From Xanthobacter sp. NM-25 (lineage in GTDB: Bacteria > Pseudomonadota > Alphaproteobacteria > Rhizobiales > Xanthobacteraceae), in the NCBI RefSeq assembly GCF_022138605.1, contig NZ_JACBFS010000002.1:496001-560000 (forward strand): a stretch of 64,000 nt of DNA, given 5' to 3'. Below are positions 44,138 through 52,909 of this stretch, one piece after another. The notes beneath the pieces are model-generated. The model had not been told where the DNA came from. It did not search any database and saw nothing but the letters and a program-made list of their open reading frames with translations. The stretch's first letter is position 1. Every line of letters starts with the position of its first letter. A program made the translations under genes and the position numbers.

Positions 44138-44920
44138 TCAGACGTGCTGGCCGCCGTTGATGTGGATCTCCGCGCCATTGAGATAGGACGCGGTGTCGGT
44201 GCACAGCACGAAGATGATCTTGGCCACCTCATCGGGGGTGCCCAGCCGCTGCATGGGAATCTGCGCCACGATCTTCTCGGTGCCCGGCGAGAGGATGGCC
44301 GTGTCGATCTCCCCGGGGGCGATGGCGTTCACCCGGATGCCCCGGCGGCCGAAATCGGAAGCCATCTCGCGCGTCAGCGCCGCCAGCGCCCCCTTGGAGG
44401 TGGCATAGGCGGCGCCGGCGAAGGGATGCACCCGCGAACCGGCGATGGAGGTGACGTTGACCACGCTGCCCTGCGCCCGCTCCAGCTCGCCGGCGAGGCC
44501 CCGCGCCAGGATGATGGGCGCGAAGAAGTTCACCTGGAACACATCCACCCAGGTCTCAAGATCCGTGTCGAGGGTGCCGAGCCGGGCGCCGCCCTCCCCC
44601 TTGGGGGAGATGGCGGCATTGTTGACGAGGGCATGCAGCTTGCCCTCGGGCAGGCGCCGCTTCACCTCGGCCACGGCGGCCAGGGTGCTGGCCGGGCTCG
44701 ACAGGTCCACCTGCAGATGATCCTCGGGGCCGGCGCCCCACGGGCACTTTTCCGGAAAGGCGTGCCGCGAGCAGGTGATGACGCGCCAGCCGGCGGCCGA
44801 AAAGCGCTTCACCGTGGCATGGCCGATGCCCCGCGAGGCCCCGGTGAGCAGCATGATGGGGCGGGCGGCGTCGGCCGCCTCCGAGGTCGCGGTCTGGCTC
44901 GTCATGGTCGCGTCGCTCAC
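44138..44920 (-). CDS. SDR family oxidoreductase
   Basis: 260 residues; the first ~20 are a variable linker. Cofactor motif TGASRGIGHATVKRF, NNAAISPKGEGG (NNAG variant), catalytic VTSIAGSRVHPFAGAAYATSKGA with YATSK, and IAPGEIDTAILSPG. The gene is convergent with the amidotransferase and next to the holin-like gene. The substrate is unknown. Confidence 0.88.
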   Translation of the reverse strand: MSDATMTSQTATSEAADAARPIMLLTGASRGIGHATVKRFSAAGWRVITCSRHAFPEKCPWGAGPEDHLQVDLSSPASTLAAVAEVKRRLPEGKLHALVNNAAISPKGEGGARLGTLDTDLETWVDVFQVNFFAPIILARGLAGELERAQGSVVNVTSIAGSRVHPFAGAAYATSKGALAALTREMASDFGRRGIRVNAIAPGEIDTAILSPGTEKIVAQIPMQRLGTPDEVAKIIFVLCTDTASYLNGAEIHINGGQHV

Positions 44921-44971
44921 GGCCTGTCTCCCGGGCCCGGCCCGGCGCTGCCGGGGCGGGTCGCCACACGT

Positions 44972-45436
44972 TCAGTTCTTGCGCCGCAACGCCTTCAGCA
45001 GGGTGTTGAAGAGGCTGAAGGCCACCGCCGGCACGGCGGTGTCGAGCGGGTTGCGCACGAACGCCGTCAGCCGCTGCACGCTGGTCCCCGCCGCCTGCAG
45101 ATCGGCGCTGACGGCGGTCATGGCGGCGGCATGCACTTCCGTTGCGAGATCCAATTCGCGCCCGGGCCGCACCCGCGCGCCGGCGAAGACCAGCAGCGCC
45201 GCCAGAACCAGCGCCACGCCACCGGTGATGGTGGCCGCCAGGATGGCGCCATAGAGCGTCTCCAGGGCCAGAAAGCCCGCGATACCCAGCATCACCAGGC
45301 CAAAGCCCCCGATCAAGGCGGCGATGCCGAAGAAGGTGGATTTAGCCGCCGCCTTGCGCAGATGGATCTCGGCGATGATGAGATCGGCCCGCAGCAGCAC
45401 CCGCAGATTGCGGACCAGCGTGTCCATGTCGCTCAT
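44972..45436 (-). CDS. Holin-X-like membrane protein (phage holin superfamily/DUF1469)
   Basis: 154 residues from the ATG at 45436. A helical N-terminus (LVRNLRVLLRADLIIAEIHLRKAAAKSTFFG) leads to two close transmembrane helices (IAALIGGFGLVMLGIAGFLALETL and ILAATITGGVALVLAALLVFAG) and a basic C-terminal tail. This matches the Holin-X/DUF1469 type, which is common in stress-related bacterial clusters and not tied to a phage. Its start overlaps the stop of the upstream gene by 4 bp (ATGA). Confidence 0.78.
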   Translation of the reverse strand: MSDMDTLVRNLRVLLRADLIIAEIHLRKAAAKSTFFGIAALIGGFGLVMLGIAGFLALETLYGAILAATITGGVALVLAALLVFAGARVRPGRELDLATEVHAAAMTAVSADLQAAGTSVQRLTAFVRNPLDTAVPAVAFSLFNTLLKALRRKN

Positions 45437-45711
45437 TTCTTGCCACCCCGGAGCAATAGTCCCCCCACCACGGCCCCCGCCAGCAGCGACAGCCCCGCCG
45501 CCGTCAGCGGGCGGGCGCGCACCAGCGCCCGCAGCTGGCGCTCCGCATCCTCGACGCCGCACCCGCGGAACGGACAGCCGCCCGACGGCGCCGCGCCAAC
45601 AGGCGCCGCGCCCGCACCGGCGGGCGGTGACGCGGCAGGTGCGGCGGGCGCAGCGGCGAGATCGGCCTTCAGCCCGGCGAGCTTGCGGGCGGTGGATCGG
45701 GCGCGGGTCAT
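45433..45711 (-). CDS. Small membrane-anchored protein upstream of the Holin-X-like gene
   Basis: 92 residues from the ATG at 45711 (AGGAGG 8 bp upstream). A basic start (TRARSTARKLAGLKADLA), an Ala/Pro-rich middle with two cysteines (CPFRGCG), then RQLRALVRARPLTAAGLSLLAGAVVGGLLLRGGKK, a glycine-zipper helix resembling DUF883/DUF3618 C-termini. Overlap with the Holin-X-like gene implies that the two act together at the membrane. I do not recognise a specific family for the whole protein. Confidence 0.72.
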   Translation of the reverse strand: MTRARSTARKLAGLKADLAAAPAAPAASPPAGAGAAPVGAAPSGGCPFRGCGVEDAERQLRALVRARPLTAAGLSLLAGAVVGGLLLRGGKK

Positions 45712-45881
45712 CTCCTTCGCCTCCTGGGCATGACGCGGTGTGGTCTCGTCCAACAAGGCGCGGGTCTGCCGCGCCGTGTCAAGCCGCCGGGCTCAACTCA
45801 CAGGCGCGACGGTCCGCCAAACGGCGGACAAAGCGGGACGAACCGGAAGGGACTGCTATAAGCGACCAACGGGAGGATCTC

Positions 45882-46508
45882 ATGGCGCGCCGCATCGATT
45901 ATTTTTTCTCCACCATCAGCCCCTGGAGCTTCATCGGCCATGACCTGTTCATGGCGGTGGCCGCCCGCAACGGGGCGCAGGTGGTGTTTCATCCAGTATC
46001 CCTCGGCCCCATCTTCGCCGAAACCGGGGGCCTGCCGCTGCCCCAGCGCCCGCCGCAGCGCCAGCGCTACCGCCTGTTGGAGCTGCAGCGCTGGCGGGTG
46101 AAGCGGGGCATTGATTTCCATATCCATCCGGCCCACTGGCCGTTCGACTGCGCGCTGGCCGACCGCACCATCATCGCCGCCCTGCAGGCGGGCCACCCGG
46201 TGGAGCGGCTGCTGCCGGCGCTGTTCAGCGGTGTCTGGCAGCGCCAGCTCGATCTCGCCGACCCGGGGGTGGTGACCGCCCTCGCCGACGCGGCAGGCCT
46301 GCCGGGGGCCGCGCTGGTGGCCGCCGCCGGTGGCGAGGCCGCCGGGGCCGCCTATCTCGACAATCGGGCCAAGGCGCTGGCCGCCGACGTCTTCGGCGCC
46401 CCCGCTTATGTGCTGGAGGGAGAAGTGTTCTGGGGGCAGGACCGCATCGAGCTGCTCGATGATGCGCTGACCTCCGGCCGCGCGCCATTCGGCACCGATC
46501 CCGCCTAG
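45882..46508 (+). CDS. 2-hydroxychromene-2-carboxylate isomerase family protein (DsbA-fold)
   Basis: 208 residues from the ATG at 45882 (GGGAGG upstream). The thioredoxin/DsbA-like N-terminus RIDYFFSTISPWSFIGHDLF has SPWS in place of the CxxC disulfide motif, the HCCA isomerase/kappa-GST signature. The C-terminal half contains FGAPAYVLEGEVFWGQDRIELLDDAL, typical of the family. It is a glutathione-dependent isomerase or GST acting on an aromatic or xenobiotic intermediate; no aromatic pathway genes are nearby. Confidence 0.9.
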   Translation: MARRIDYFFSTISPWSFIGHDLFMAVAARNGAQVVFHPVSLGPIFAETGGLPLPQRPPQRQRYRLLELQRWRVKRGIDFHIHPAHWPFDCALADRTIIAALQAGHPVERLLPALFSGVWQRQLDLADPGVVTALADAAGLPGAALVAAAGGEAAGAAYLDNRAKALAADVFGAPAYVLEGEVFWGQDRIELLDDALTSGRAPFGTDPA

Positions 46509-46583
46509 CGCCCCGCTTCGGCCCCGATCGCAACGGAAAGTGGCGGCGAACGGGCCATCGCCCGCCGCTGAAAAGGAGACCTC

Positions 46584-47060
46584 ATGGCTGCATGTCGCGC
46601 GACGGCGCACGCCAGGATCGCCGGTTTAATCCTCACCACGGCGCTGGCCACCCCCCTCCTCATCCCCACCGGCGCGGCGCTGGCGCAGCCGGCGCCAGCA
46701 GCGGGCGCGCCGGACCCGTTGCCGCCGCCGCCCGGGCCGCGCTTCGCCTTCGCCCCGGTGGAAGGCGGCGCGCTCAAGCTCGACACCGAGACCGGCAAGG
46801 TCTCCCTGTGCGCCAAGGGTCCACAGGGCTTCGCCTGCACCGCCGTGCCCGACAGCCGCGATGCCTATGAGGCGGAGATCGGCCGGCTCCAGGGGGAAAT
46901 CGCGGCGCTGAAGCGCGGTGGCGCCACCAACCCCGAGACCAAGCCGGCCCCCGACACCTCCGATCTCGATGCCGCGCTCGATTATGCCGACCAGTGGTTC
47001 CGCTGGCTGAAACAGAAGGTCGACGAGATGCGGGCGCCGGACCAGAGCGAGCGGCTATAG
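46584..47060 (+). CDS. Secreted/periplasmic protein of unknown function
   Basis: 158 residues with AAAAGGAG upstream. A signal peptide (about 1-34, ending ALA) is followed by a Pro/Ala stretch and a short conserved-looking block with FAFAPVEGGALKLDTETGKVSLCAKGPQGFACTAVPD, containing two cysteines that may pair. The C-terminus is helical and charged (YEAEIGRLQGEIAALKRG, QWFRWLKQKVDEM). I do not recognise a family with certainty; the block resembles one seen in other Hyphomicrobiales hypothetical proteins. Confidence 0.75.
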   Translation: MAACRATAHARIAGLILTTALATPLLIPTGAALAQPAPAAGAPDPLPPPPGPRFAFAPVEGGALKLDTETGKVSLCAKGPQGFACTAVPDSRDAYEAEIGRLQGEIAALKRGGATNPETKPAPDTSDLDAALDYADQWFRWLKQKVDEMRAPDQSERL

Positions 47061-47126
47061 AGCATTTTCAAGCGAAGGGGAGACCGGTTCGCGGGCAGAA
47101 AATGCGACGGCTCGAGACACCCGGCC

Positions 47127-48089
47127 TCAGAAATCGCTGAGGAAGGCGTCCACCCGTTTCAGCGCCTGGTCGGAAAGGGTGCCGGGGAAGGCCAGGAACA
47201 CGTGGCAGCCGCCGGGATAGACCTCGAGCTCAGTCCCGTTGCCAGCGGCGAGCCAGGCGTTGGCCATGAACAAAGTGTCGTCCACCAGCGGATCGCGTGA
47301 GCCGACGATGAACAGGGCCTTGGGCAGGCCCTTCAGATTGGCCAGAAGCGGCGAGACATCGGGGTCCTCCGCGCGGCCTTCGAGCCGGAGATAATTCTCC
47401 ACGAAATGCTCGATGTCGGCGCGGTTCAGCACCAGGGGCAGATCGCCCCAATTGCGCACCGAAGGGGTGAGGCGCAGGTCGAAGCAGCCGGCGGTGAGGT
47501 TCACCGCGGAAAACGGCGTCAGGTCGTGCCGGTCGCGCAGGCGCACCAGGGTGGTGACCGCCAGCGTCGCCCCACCCGATTCGCCGCCGATGGCGAAGCG
47601 GGTGGTGCCGAACCGGTTCTGGCCTTCCTTCACCAGCCACAGGGCCGCCGCCTCGCAATCGTCGGGACCGGCCGGATAGGGCTCCTCCGGCGCCAGGCGA
47701 TAATCCACCGACACCACCGCGAGGCCGCAGTTGGCGGCGATGCGATCGGTCAGGTTCTCATTCTCCCGGGCCGAGCCCAGGGTCCAGCCGCCGCCATGGA
47801 TGTGCAGATAGACGCCCCTGGGGGCGCCATCGGGCATCAGGATGCGCAGGGAAATGGGACCCCGCGGGCCGGGGATGCTTTCCACATGGGCGCGCCGGCT
47901 CTCCGGCGGCAGGGGAAAGGTGCCCTTGCCGGCGAGGCGCGCGGCACGGATATGCGGCAGCGGGATGGACCAGCGATCCGGCACCGCCAGCATGGCCTTG
48001 ACGATGGCGTCATTCACCATGCGCGTATCGACGGCGACGGCGGCATCGCTGAACACCGCAGAATCGAGAACCAGCTTCGACATGTCCAT
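47127..48089 (-). CDS. Alpha/beta hydrolase, HSL-family esterase
   Basis: 320 residues. The HSL oxyanion motif HGGGW lies at 98-102, nucleophile S171 in GGESGGATL, acid Asp near DPLVDD and His in GGCHVF (about 298). The SVDYRLAPEEPYPAG strand is typical of hormone-sensitive-lipase-type esterases. It hydrolyses short-chain or carbamoyl esters in the cytoplasm. It is flanked by the secreted protein gene (convergent) and yjbQ (divergent). Confidence 0.9.
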   Translation of the reverse strand: MDMSKLVLDSAVFSDAAVAVDTRMVNDAIVKAMLAVPDRWSIPLPHIRAARLAGKGTFPLPPESRRAHVESIPGPRGPISLRILMPDGAPRGVYLHIHGGGWTLGSARENENLTDRIAANCGLAVVSVDYRLAPEEPYPAGPDDCEAAALWLVKEGQNRFGTTRFAIGGESGGATLAVTTLVRLRDRHDLTPFSAVNLTAGCFDLRLTPSVRNWGDLPLVLNRADIEHFVENYLRLEGRAEDPDVSPLLANLKGLPKALFIVGSRDPLVDDTLFMANAWLAAGNGTELEVYPGGCHVFLAFPGTLSDQALKRVDAFLSDF

Positions 48090-48223
48090 TCAGTCCCGGG
48101 CGCTGACATTTTGGTCCGCCGTCGACGCGGCGGTGCGCGGGCAAGGTTGCAGGCGGCGGCGTAGGAGGCAATACACGGGGCGCGAACCGGACCGCGCATA
48201 AGCGCGCAGTGAGGACCATGACC

Positions 48224-48691
48224 ATGGCGCGTCTCCAGCGTTCCCCCGCGCACCGCGCGCCCCTGGACACCCACGCCGAATGCCGGCTGGAGGTGACCAC
48301 CGCCGGCCAGGGCTTCACCGACATCACCCGCGAGGCCGCCGCGTTCCTGGCCGAGATCGGCGCCCGCGACGGCGTGCTGGTGGCGTTCTGCCGCCACACC
48401 TCCGCTTCCCTCACCCTGCAGGAAAACGCCGATCCGGACGTGCAGCGCGACCTGCTCACCGCCCTCGACCGGCTGGCCCCCCAGCATGCCGGCTGGGTGC
48501 ACGACAGCGAGGGGCCGGACGACATGCCCGCCCATGTGCGCACCCTGCTCAGCGGGGTCAGCCTGGCCATCCCGGTCAGCGCCGGCCGGCTGGCGCTCGG
48601 CACCTGGCAGGGCCTCTATCTCATCGAACATCGGCTCGCCGCGCACCGACGAGAAGTGGTATTGGCGTTTACCGGTCATACAGGGCGTTGA
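48224..48691 (+). CDS. YjbQ family (UPF0047) protein
   Basis: 155 residues from the ATG at 48224 (GAGG 9 bp upstream; ATG at 48218 and GTG at 48209 are alternatives). Conserved pieces are GFTDITREAAAFLAEIGARDGVLVAFCRHTSASLTLQENADPDV, HDSEGPDDMPAHVRTLLSGVSLAIPVSAGRLALGTWQGLYLIEHR. Family members show weak thiamine phosphate synthase activity. A monocistronic-looking gene divergent from the esterase and upstream of a LuxR-type regulator. Confidence 0.92.
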   Translation: MARLQRSPAHRAPLDTHAECRLEVTTAGQGFTDITREAAAFLAEIGARDGVLVAFCRHTSASLTLQENADPDVQRDLLTALDRLAPQHAGWVHDSEGPDDMPAHVRTLLSGVSLAIPVSAGRLALGTWQGLYLIEHRLAAHRREVVLAFTGHTGR

Positions 48692-48822
48692 ATCACGTGA
48701 CTTGTCACAGCTTCGCCATCGAATGATGATTGGAGCGAAAATTCGTTGCGCGCGGGCGGCGCGCCGCGAAAGAGTGTGTCGGGACCAAGACAAAACACGG
48801 ATGCTGTCGGGGGGAGGGTCCA

Positions 48823-49521
48823 TTGGGAGAAGCCGCGAGTGGCGCATTAGGTGCGGCATCAGGTGGGGCCTTGCGCCTCGTCATCGCCGATGACCATCCC
48901 CTGTTCCGCGGCGCCCTGCGCGAGGCCGTGCTCAGCCATCACGCCGGCGCCACCATCGAGGAAGTCGGCACCTTCGACGATCTGACGGCGCTGCTGGAAC
49001 GGGATGCCGATTTCGATCTGGTGCTGCTGGACCTCACCATGCCCGGCGCACGGGGCTTTTCCGGCCTGATCTATCTGCGCGCCCAATATGCGGCGCTGCC
49101 GGTGGTGGTGGTCTCCGGCAATGAGGAGCCGGCGGTGATCCGCCGGGGCCTGGACCTCGGCGCCTCCGGCTTCATCCCCAAGACCATGGACGTGCGCCAG
49201 ATGCGCGACGCCATCGCCGAGGTGCTGGGCGGCGAGGTGTTCATCCCCCCGGATATCACCCTCAACGGCGGCAGCGACGGCGAGACCGATGCCATCATCG
49301 CCCGCCTCGCCACCCTCACGCCGCAGCAGGTGCGGGTGCTGATGATGCTGGCCGAGGGCCGCCTCAACAAGCAGATCGCCTATGAGCTCTCGGTGTCGGA
49401 AGCCACCGTGAAGGCCCATGTCTCCGCCATCCTGCAGAAGCTGGGGGTGGAAAGCCGCACCCAGGCGGTGATCGCCGTTTCCAAGGTGGAGACCGGCCTG
49501 TGGACCCCGCCCCAGGCCTGA
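48823..49521 (+). CDS. NarL/LuxR-type response regulator
   Basis: 232 residues with a TTG start at 48823, chosen for the strong GGGGGAGGG ribosome site 5 bp upstream; no ATG fits. The receiver (about 16-135) has LVIADDHPLFRGAL, phospho-acceptor Asp in LVLLDLTMPGARG and the switch Lys in IPKTMDV. The LuxR HTH reads LTPQQVRVLMMLAEGRLNKQIAYELSVSEATVKAHVSAILQKLGVESRTQAV. No kinase gene is adjacent, so its partner is unknown. It resembles AgmR/NarL regulators of alcohol or stress metabolism. Confidence 0.92.
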   Translation: MGEAASGALGAASGGALRLVIADDHPLFRGALREAVLSHHAGATIEEVGTFDDLTALLERDADFDLVLLDLTMPGARGFSGLIYLRAQYAALPVVVVSGNEEPAVIRRGLDLGASGFIPKTMDVRQMRDAIAEVLGGEVFIPPDITLNGGSDGETDAIIARLATLTPQQVRVLMMLAEGRLNKQIAYELSVSEATVKAHVSAILQKLGVESRTQAVIAVSKVETGLWTPPQA

Positions 49522-49725
49522 CGCACTGAAATCCACCCGTCCTTACCGGCCGCGCGCCGCGCTTTCCCGCCGGGGGAACCCTGCGCCGTGGCCGCGCGCC
49601 GCGGATGCGGTTTCTTAACGGGCGACGGTGTCCACTGCCCGCGGCGGCGCCTTGGTCGGCGCCGTGAGGCAAGCCCAAGGCGTGCCGATGGCATCTGGCC
49701 GAGTGGCTCCAGCGGTGGACTTTTC

Positions 49726-51075
49726 ATGAGCGACGACAGCGCAACCGCCCCCTCCCCCGCGCCCCGGCGCTCCGCCTGGGAGGCGCTCACCGTCTACCTG
49801 CACCCGAGCGTGCTGGTGGTGATCCTGCTCGGCTTCTCCTCCGGCCTGCCGCTCGCCCTCACCGGCACCACCTTGTCGGTGTGGATGACGGAAAGTGGGG
49901 TGAGCCTCGGCAGCATCGGCCTGTTCTCTTTGGTGGGGCTGCCCTACACCCTGAAATTCATCTGGGCGCCGCTGGTGGATGCCCTCGACGTCCCGGTGCT
50001 CTCGCGCCTGCTCGGCCGGCGGCGGGGCTGGCTGCTGGCCACCCAGATCGTGCTGATGGGCGCCATCGTCTTCCTCGGCGCCCAGGATCCGGTCGCCTCG
50101 CCGTTCATGGTGGCCCTTGGGGCGCTGCTGGTGGCCACCGTTTCCGCCACCCAGGACATTGTCGTGGACGCCTTCCGCGTGGAGCGCCTCGACACCAGCG
50201 AGCAGGCCGCCGGCATGGCCGGCTATGTGGCCGCCTATCGCATCGGCATGCTGGTGTCGGGCGCCGGCGTCATCGCTTTGGTGGCGGCGCTGGAAGCCTT
50301 CGGCTCGGTCCGCGCCGACGTGTGGTTCTGGGGCTATGTGGCCGCCGCCGCCTGCCTGGCGGTGGGCATGCTCGCCACCTTCATGGCCCGCGAGCCCACC
50401 GCCCCGGTGCGCGAGGAAGGGGTGAGCGCCGTCGCCCGGGTGGTGGATACGGCCGTGGGCGCCTTCAGCGAGTTCCTCGCCCGCCGCCAGGCGTGGGCCA
50501 TCCTGCTGTTCGTGCTGCTCTACAAATTCTGCGATGCGTTCGCCGGCGTGCTCACGGCGCCGTTCGTCATCTCCATCGGCTTCGACAAGGCCACCTATGC
50601 GGCCATCGTGAAGGGCGTCGGGTTGGCCGCGGCGCTGCTGGGCGGGTTCGCCGGCGGGTTCGTGGCGCGGGCGCTGCCGCTTGCCACCTGCCTGTGGATC
50701 GGCGGCGTGCTGCAGATCGCCTCCAACCTCGCCTTCACCGCCCAGGCAGTGATCGGTGTCAGCGTGCCCGCTCTCACCTTCACCATCGTGGTGGAGAATT
50801 TCACCGGTGCCATCGGCACGGTGATCTTCGTGGCCTATCTCTCGGCCCTGTGCGGCGCCCGCGCCCACACCGCCACCCAATATGCCCTGCTCACCGCGCT
50901 CACCGCCGTGGGCCGCACCTTCCTCGCCTCCGGCGGCGGCTTCATCGCCGAGGCCACCGGATGGCCGGTGTTCTTCATCATCACCGCCGTCGCCGGCCTG
51001 CCGGGCCTGGCGCTGCTCGCCTATCTCCAGGCCAGGGGCCACTTCCGCAGCCTCGCGCACGAGAACCAGGATTGA
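49726..51075 (+). CDS. AmpG-like MFS transporter
   Basis: 449 residues from the ATG at 49726. Twelve hydrophobic helices. AmpG-like motifs are LLGFSSGLPLALTGTTLSVWMTESG, GLPYTLKFIWAPLVDALDVP and SATQDIVVDAFRVERLDTSEQAAG, where the last is a strong AmpG signature. It imports anhydro-muropeptides for cell-wall recycling and influences beta-lactamase induction. The gene is preceded by the LuxR-type regulator and followed by an AT-rich intergenic region. Confidence 0.92.
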   Translation: MSDDSATAPSPAPRRSAWEALTVYLHPSVLVVILLGFSSGLPLALTGTTLSVWMTESGVSLGSIGLFSLVGLPYTLKFIWAPLVDALDVPVLSRLLGRRRGWLLATQIVLMGAIVFLGAQDPVASPFMVALGALLVATVSATQDIVVDAFRVERLDTSEQAAGMAGYVAAYRIGMLVSGAGVIALVAALEAFGSVRADVWFWGYVAAAACLAVGMLATFMAREPTAPVREEGVSAVARVVDTAVGAFSEFLARRQAWAILLFVLLYKFCDAFAGVLTAPFVISIGFDKATYAAIVKGVGLAAALLGGFAGGFVARALPLATCLWIGGVLQIASNLAFTAQAVIGVSVPALTFTIVVENFTGAIGTVIFVAYLSALCGARAHTATQYALLTALTAVGRTFLASGGGFIAEATGWPVFFIITAVAGLPGLALLAYLQARGHFRSLAHENQD

Positions 51076-51178
51076 GACCGATTAAGCGAATTTTATATGT
51101 GAAATAAAATCAAATAGCAGATAAAAATCGGAAAGAGTTCACAGCGCCGATTCCGCATGCTATCTCCGATATCACGTG

Positions 51179-51200
51179 AAATACGTCATTTGACGTATTT
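51179..51200. promoter_or_regulatory. Perfect 10-bp inverted repeat upstream of sbp
   Basis: Arms AAATACGTCA (51179-51188) and TGACGTATTT (51191-51200) are separated by TT, 24 bp before the sbp start codon. The region is AT-rich (51080-51223) against a GC-rich genome. A sulfur-regulator operator is the simplest reading; a weak terminator is an alternative because a T-rich stretch follows. Confidence 0.6.
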
Positions 51201-51223
51201 TTATTGTGTTATTGGAGATCCAG

Positions 51224-52264
51224 ATGATCCATCGCCGGGCCTTCCTCGCCACAGCCCTCGCTGGGGCCCTGGCCGGGGTGTTCTCGGGCGCGTTCGCCGC
51301 CCCCAGCTTCGCGCAGACCGCCGCGCCGGGCCCCGACAGCCTGCTCAATGTCTCCTACGACATCGCCCGCGAGCTGTTCGCCGCCGAGAACGCGCTGTTC
51401 GTTCCCGCCTGGAAAGAGAAGACCGGCCAACAGCTCACCATCAACCAGAGCCACGCCGGCTCCTCCCGCCAGGCCCGCGCCATTCTCGAGGGGCTGGAGG
51501 CGGACGTGGTGACCTTCAACCAGGTGACCGACGTGGACGTGCTGGCCAAGGCCGGCTTCGTCGCCAAGGACTGGCAGAAGAAGTTCCCCAACAACGCCTC
51601 GCCTTATTATTCCTTCCCCTCGTTCCTGGTGCGCGCCGGCAACCCCAAGGGCATCAAGGACTGGTCGGATCTGGTGCGCGATGACGTGAAGGTCATCTTC
51701 CCCAACCCCAAGACCTCGGGCAACGCCCGCTACACCTATCTCGCCGCCTATGCCTATGCGCTGGAGAAGTTCAACGGCGACACCGCCAAGGCCGACGCCT
51801 TCGTGAAGAAGCTGCTTTCCAACGTGCCGGTATTCGACACCGGCGGCCGCGGCGCCACCACCACCTTCGTGGAGCGCGAGACGGGCGATGTGCTGGTGAC
51901 CTTCGAGGCCGAGACCCACGCCATCCAGAACCTCTATCCCGACCGCAAGCTGCAGCCGATCACCCCCTCTGTGAGCCTGCTCGCCGAATTCCCGGTGGCG
52001 GTGGTGGACAAGGTGGTGGACAAGCGCGGCTCGCGCCCCGCCGCCACCGCCTATCTCGAGTTCCTCTATTCCCCCGCCGGCCAGGAGGTTGCCGCCAAGG
52101 CCTTCCACCGGGTGGTGAACCCCGAGGTCGCCGCCCAGTACAAGGACCAGTTCCCCCCGGTCCGCCTGGTCAAGGTGGAGGAGGTGTTCGGCGGCTGGGA
52201 CAAGGCCCAGGCCGACCACTTCGCCTCCGGCGGCAAGCTGGAGCAGGTCTTCATCGGCCGCTGA
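51224..52264 (+). CDS. sbp: Sulfate ABC transporter periplasmic binding protein
   Basis: 346 residues from the ATG at 51224 (TTGGAG upstream). A signal peptide starts HRRAFLATALAGALAGV and ends near FAQ (about 31). The mature protein begins LLNVSYDIARELFAAENALFVPAWKEKTGQQL and includes INQSHAGSSRQARAILEGLEADVVTFNQVTDVD, a signature of sulfate/thiosulfate-binding proteins (Sbp/CysP). Members of this family bind sulfate in the periplasm for a CysTWA importer. No permease or ATPase genes follow, so the transporter body lies elsewhere. The start, signal sequence and ligand-loop motifs leave little doubt. Confidence 0.95.
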   Translation: MIHRRAFLATALAGALAGVFSGAFAAPSFAQTAAPGPDSLLNVSYDIARELFAAENALFVPAWKEKTGQQLTINQSHAGSSRQARAILEGLEADVVTFNQVTDVDVLAKAGFVAKDWQKKFPNNASPYYSFPSFLVRAGNPKGIKDWSDLVRDDVKVIFPNPKTSGNARYTYLAAYAYALEKFNGDTAKADAFVKKLLSNVPVFDTGGRGATTTFVERETGDVLVTFEAETHAIQNLYPDRKLQPITPSVSLLAEFPVAVVDKVVDKRGSRPAATAYLEFLYSPAGQEVAAKAFHRVVNPEVAAQYKDQFPPVRLVKVEEVFGGWDKAQADHFASGGKLEQVFIGR

Positions 52265-52470
52265 GCGAGCGCGGCCTGACGGCAACCCGCCACCGGATGT
52301 CGGACTTCCTCCGAAGCCCGACATCCCCTCACCCGACCACGGCGTGGCACACCCGGGTAAGGCCTTGCCAGCCTTGGTGGATCTCAGTTTTCGGCCAGCG
52401 CGGCACGATCTTTGAATGGTTCCAGCCTCAGGACTCCCGAAGTCCCGGACCCTCGAAGTGAAGAGCCGCC

Positions 52471-52845
52471 ATGTCCGACGTCGCCGAAAGCGCTGAAGCC
52501 GAGATCCCGGAATTTTCCCTGGAGATTCCCCAGGTCTACACCCACCACGTGTTCTGCTGCTTCACCCAGCGACCGCCCCAGCATCCGCGCGGCTCATGCG
52601 GCGCCAATGGCGCCCAGCCCCTGTGGGAACGGCTCGCCAAGAAGCTGGAGGCCTCCGGCCGCCGCGATATCGCCATGACCTCGTCCGGCTGCCTGAGCTT
52701 CTGCTCGGCCGGCCCCATCATGGTCGTCTACCCCCAAGGCATCTGGTACACGCCCAAGACTCCCGAGGACATCGACGAGATCGTCACCTCCCACCTTTTG
52801 GGCGGCAAGCCGGTGGAACGCCTCATCATCGTGCCCCGCATCTGA
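52471..52845 (+). CDS. Thioredoxin-like [2Fe-2S] ferredoxin
   Basis: 124 residues. The cysteines are C29, C30, C43, C74 and C78 in HVFCCFTQRPPQHPRGSCG and SSGCLSFCSAGPIMVVYPQGIWY, matching the thioredoxin-like 2Fe-2S ferredoxin family (the NuoE-like or Shethna type). The IWYTPKTPEDIDEIVTSHL segment closes the fold. It is an electron carrier of unknown partner; the gene is monocistronic with a strong terminator directly downstream. Confidence 0.9.
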   Translation: MSDVAESAEAEIPEFSLEIPQVYTHHVFCCFTQRPPQHPRGSCGANGAQPLWERLAKKLEASGRRDIAMTSSGCLSFCSAGPIMVVYPQGIWYTPKTPEDIDEIVTSHLLGGKPVERLIIVPRI

Positions 52846-52856
52846 ATCCCCACAAA

Positions 52857-52889
52857 AAAGCCCCTCTCCGCGGCGCGGAGAGGGGCTTT
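52857..52889. terminator. Bidirectional terminator between the ferredoxin gene and leuB
   Basis: A perfect 14-bp stem AAAGCCCCTCTCCG (52857-52870) with CGGAGAGGGGCTTT (52876-52889) and a 5-nt loop. T-runs flank it on both strands, and it sits between convergent genes. Confidence 0.9.
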
Positions 52890-52909
52890 CTGTTCTGAAC
52901 TCTTGCCGA

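Noticed and set aside
44972..45436. Prophage holin
   Set aside because: The two-helix protein resembles Holin-X/DUF1469 families, which are widespread chromosomal proteins. No lysin, terminase, portal or integrase gene is near.
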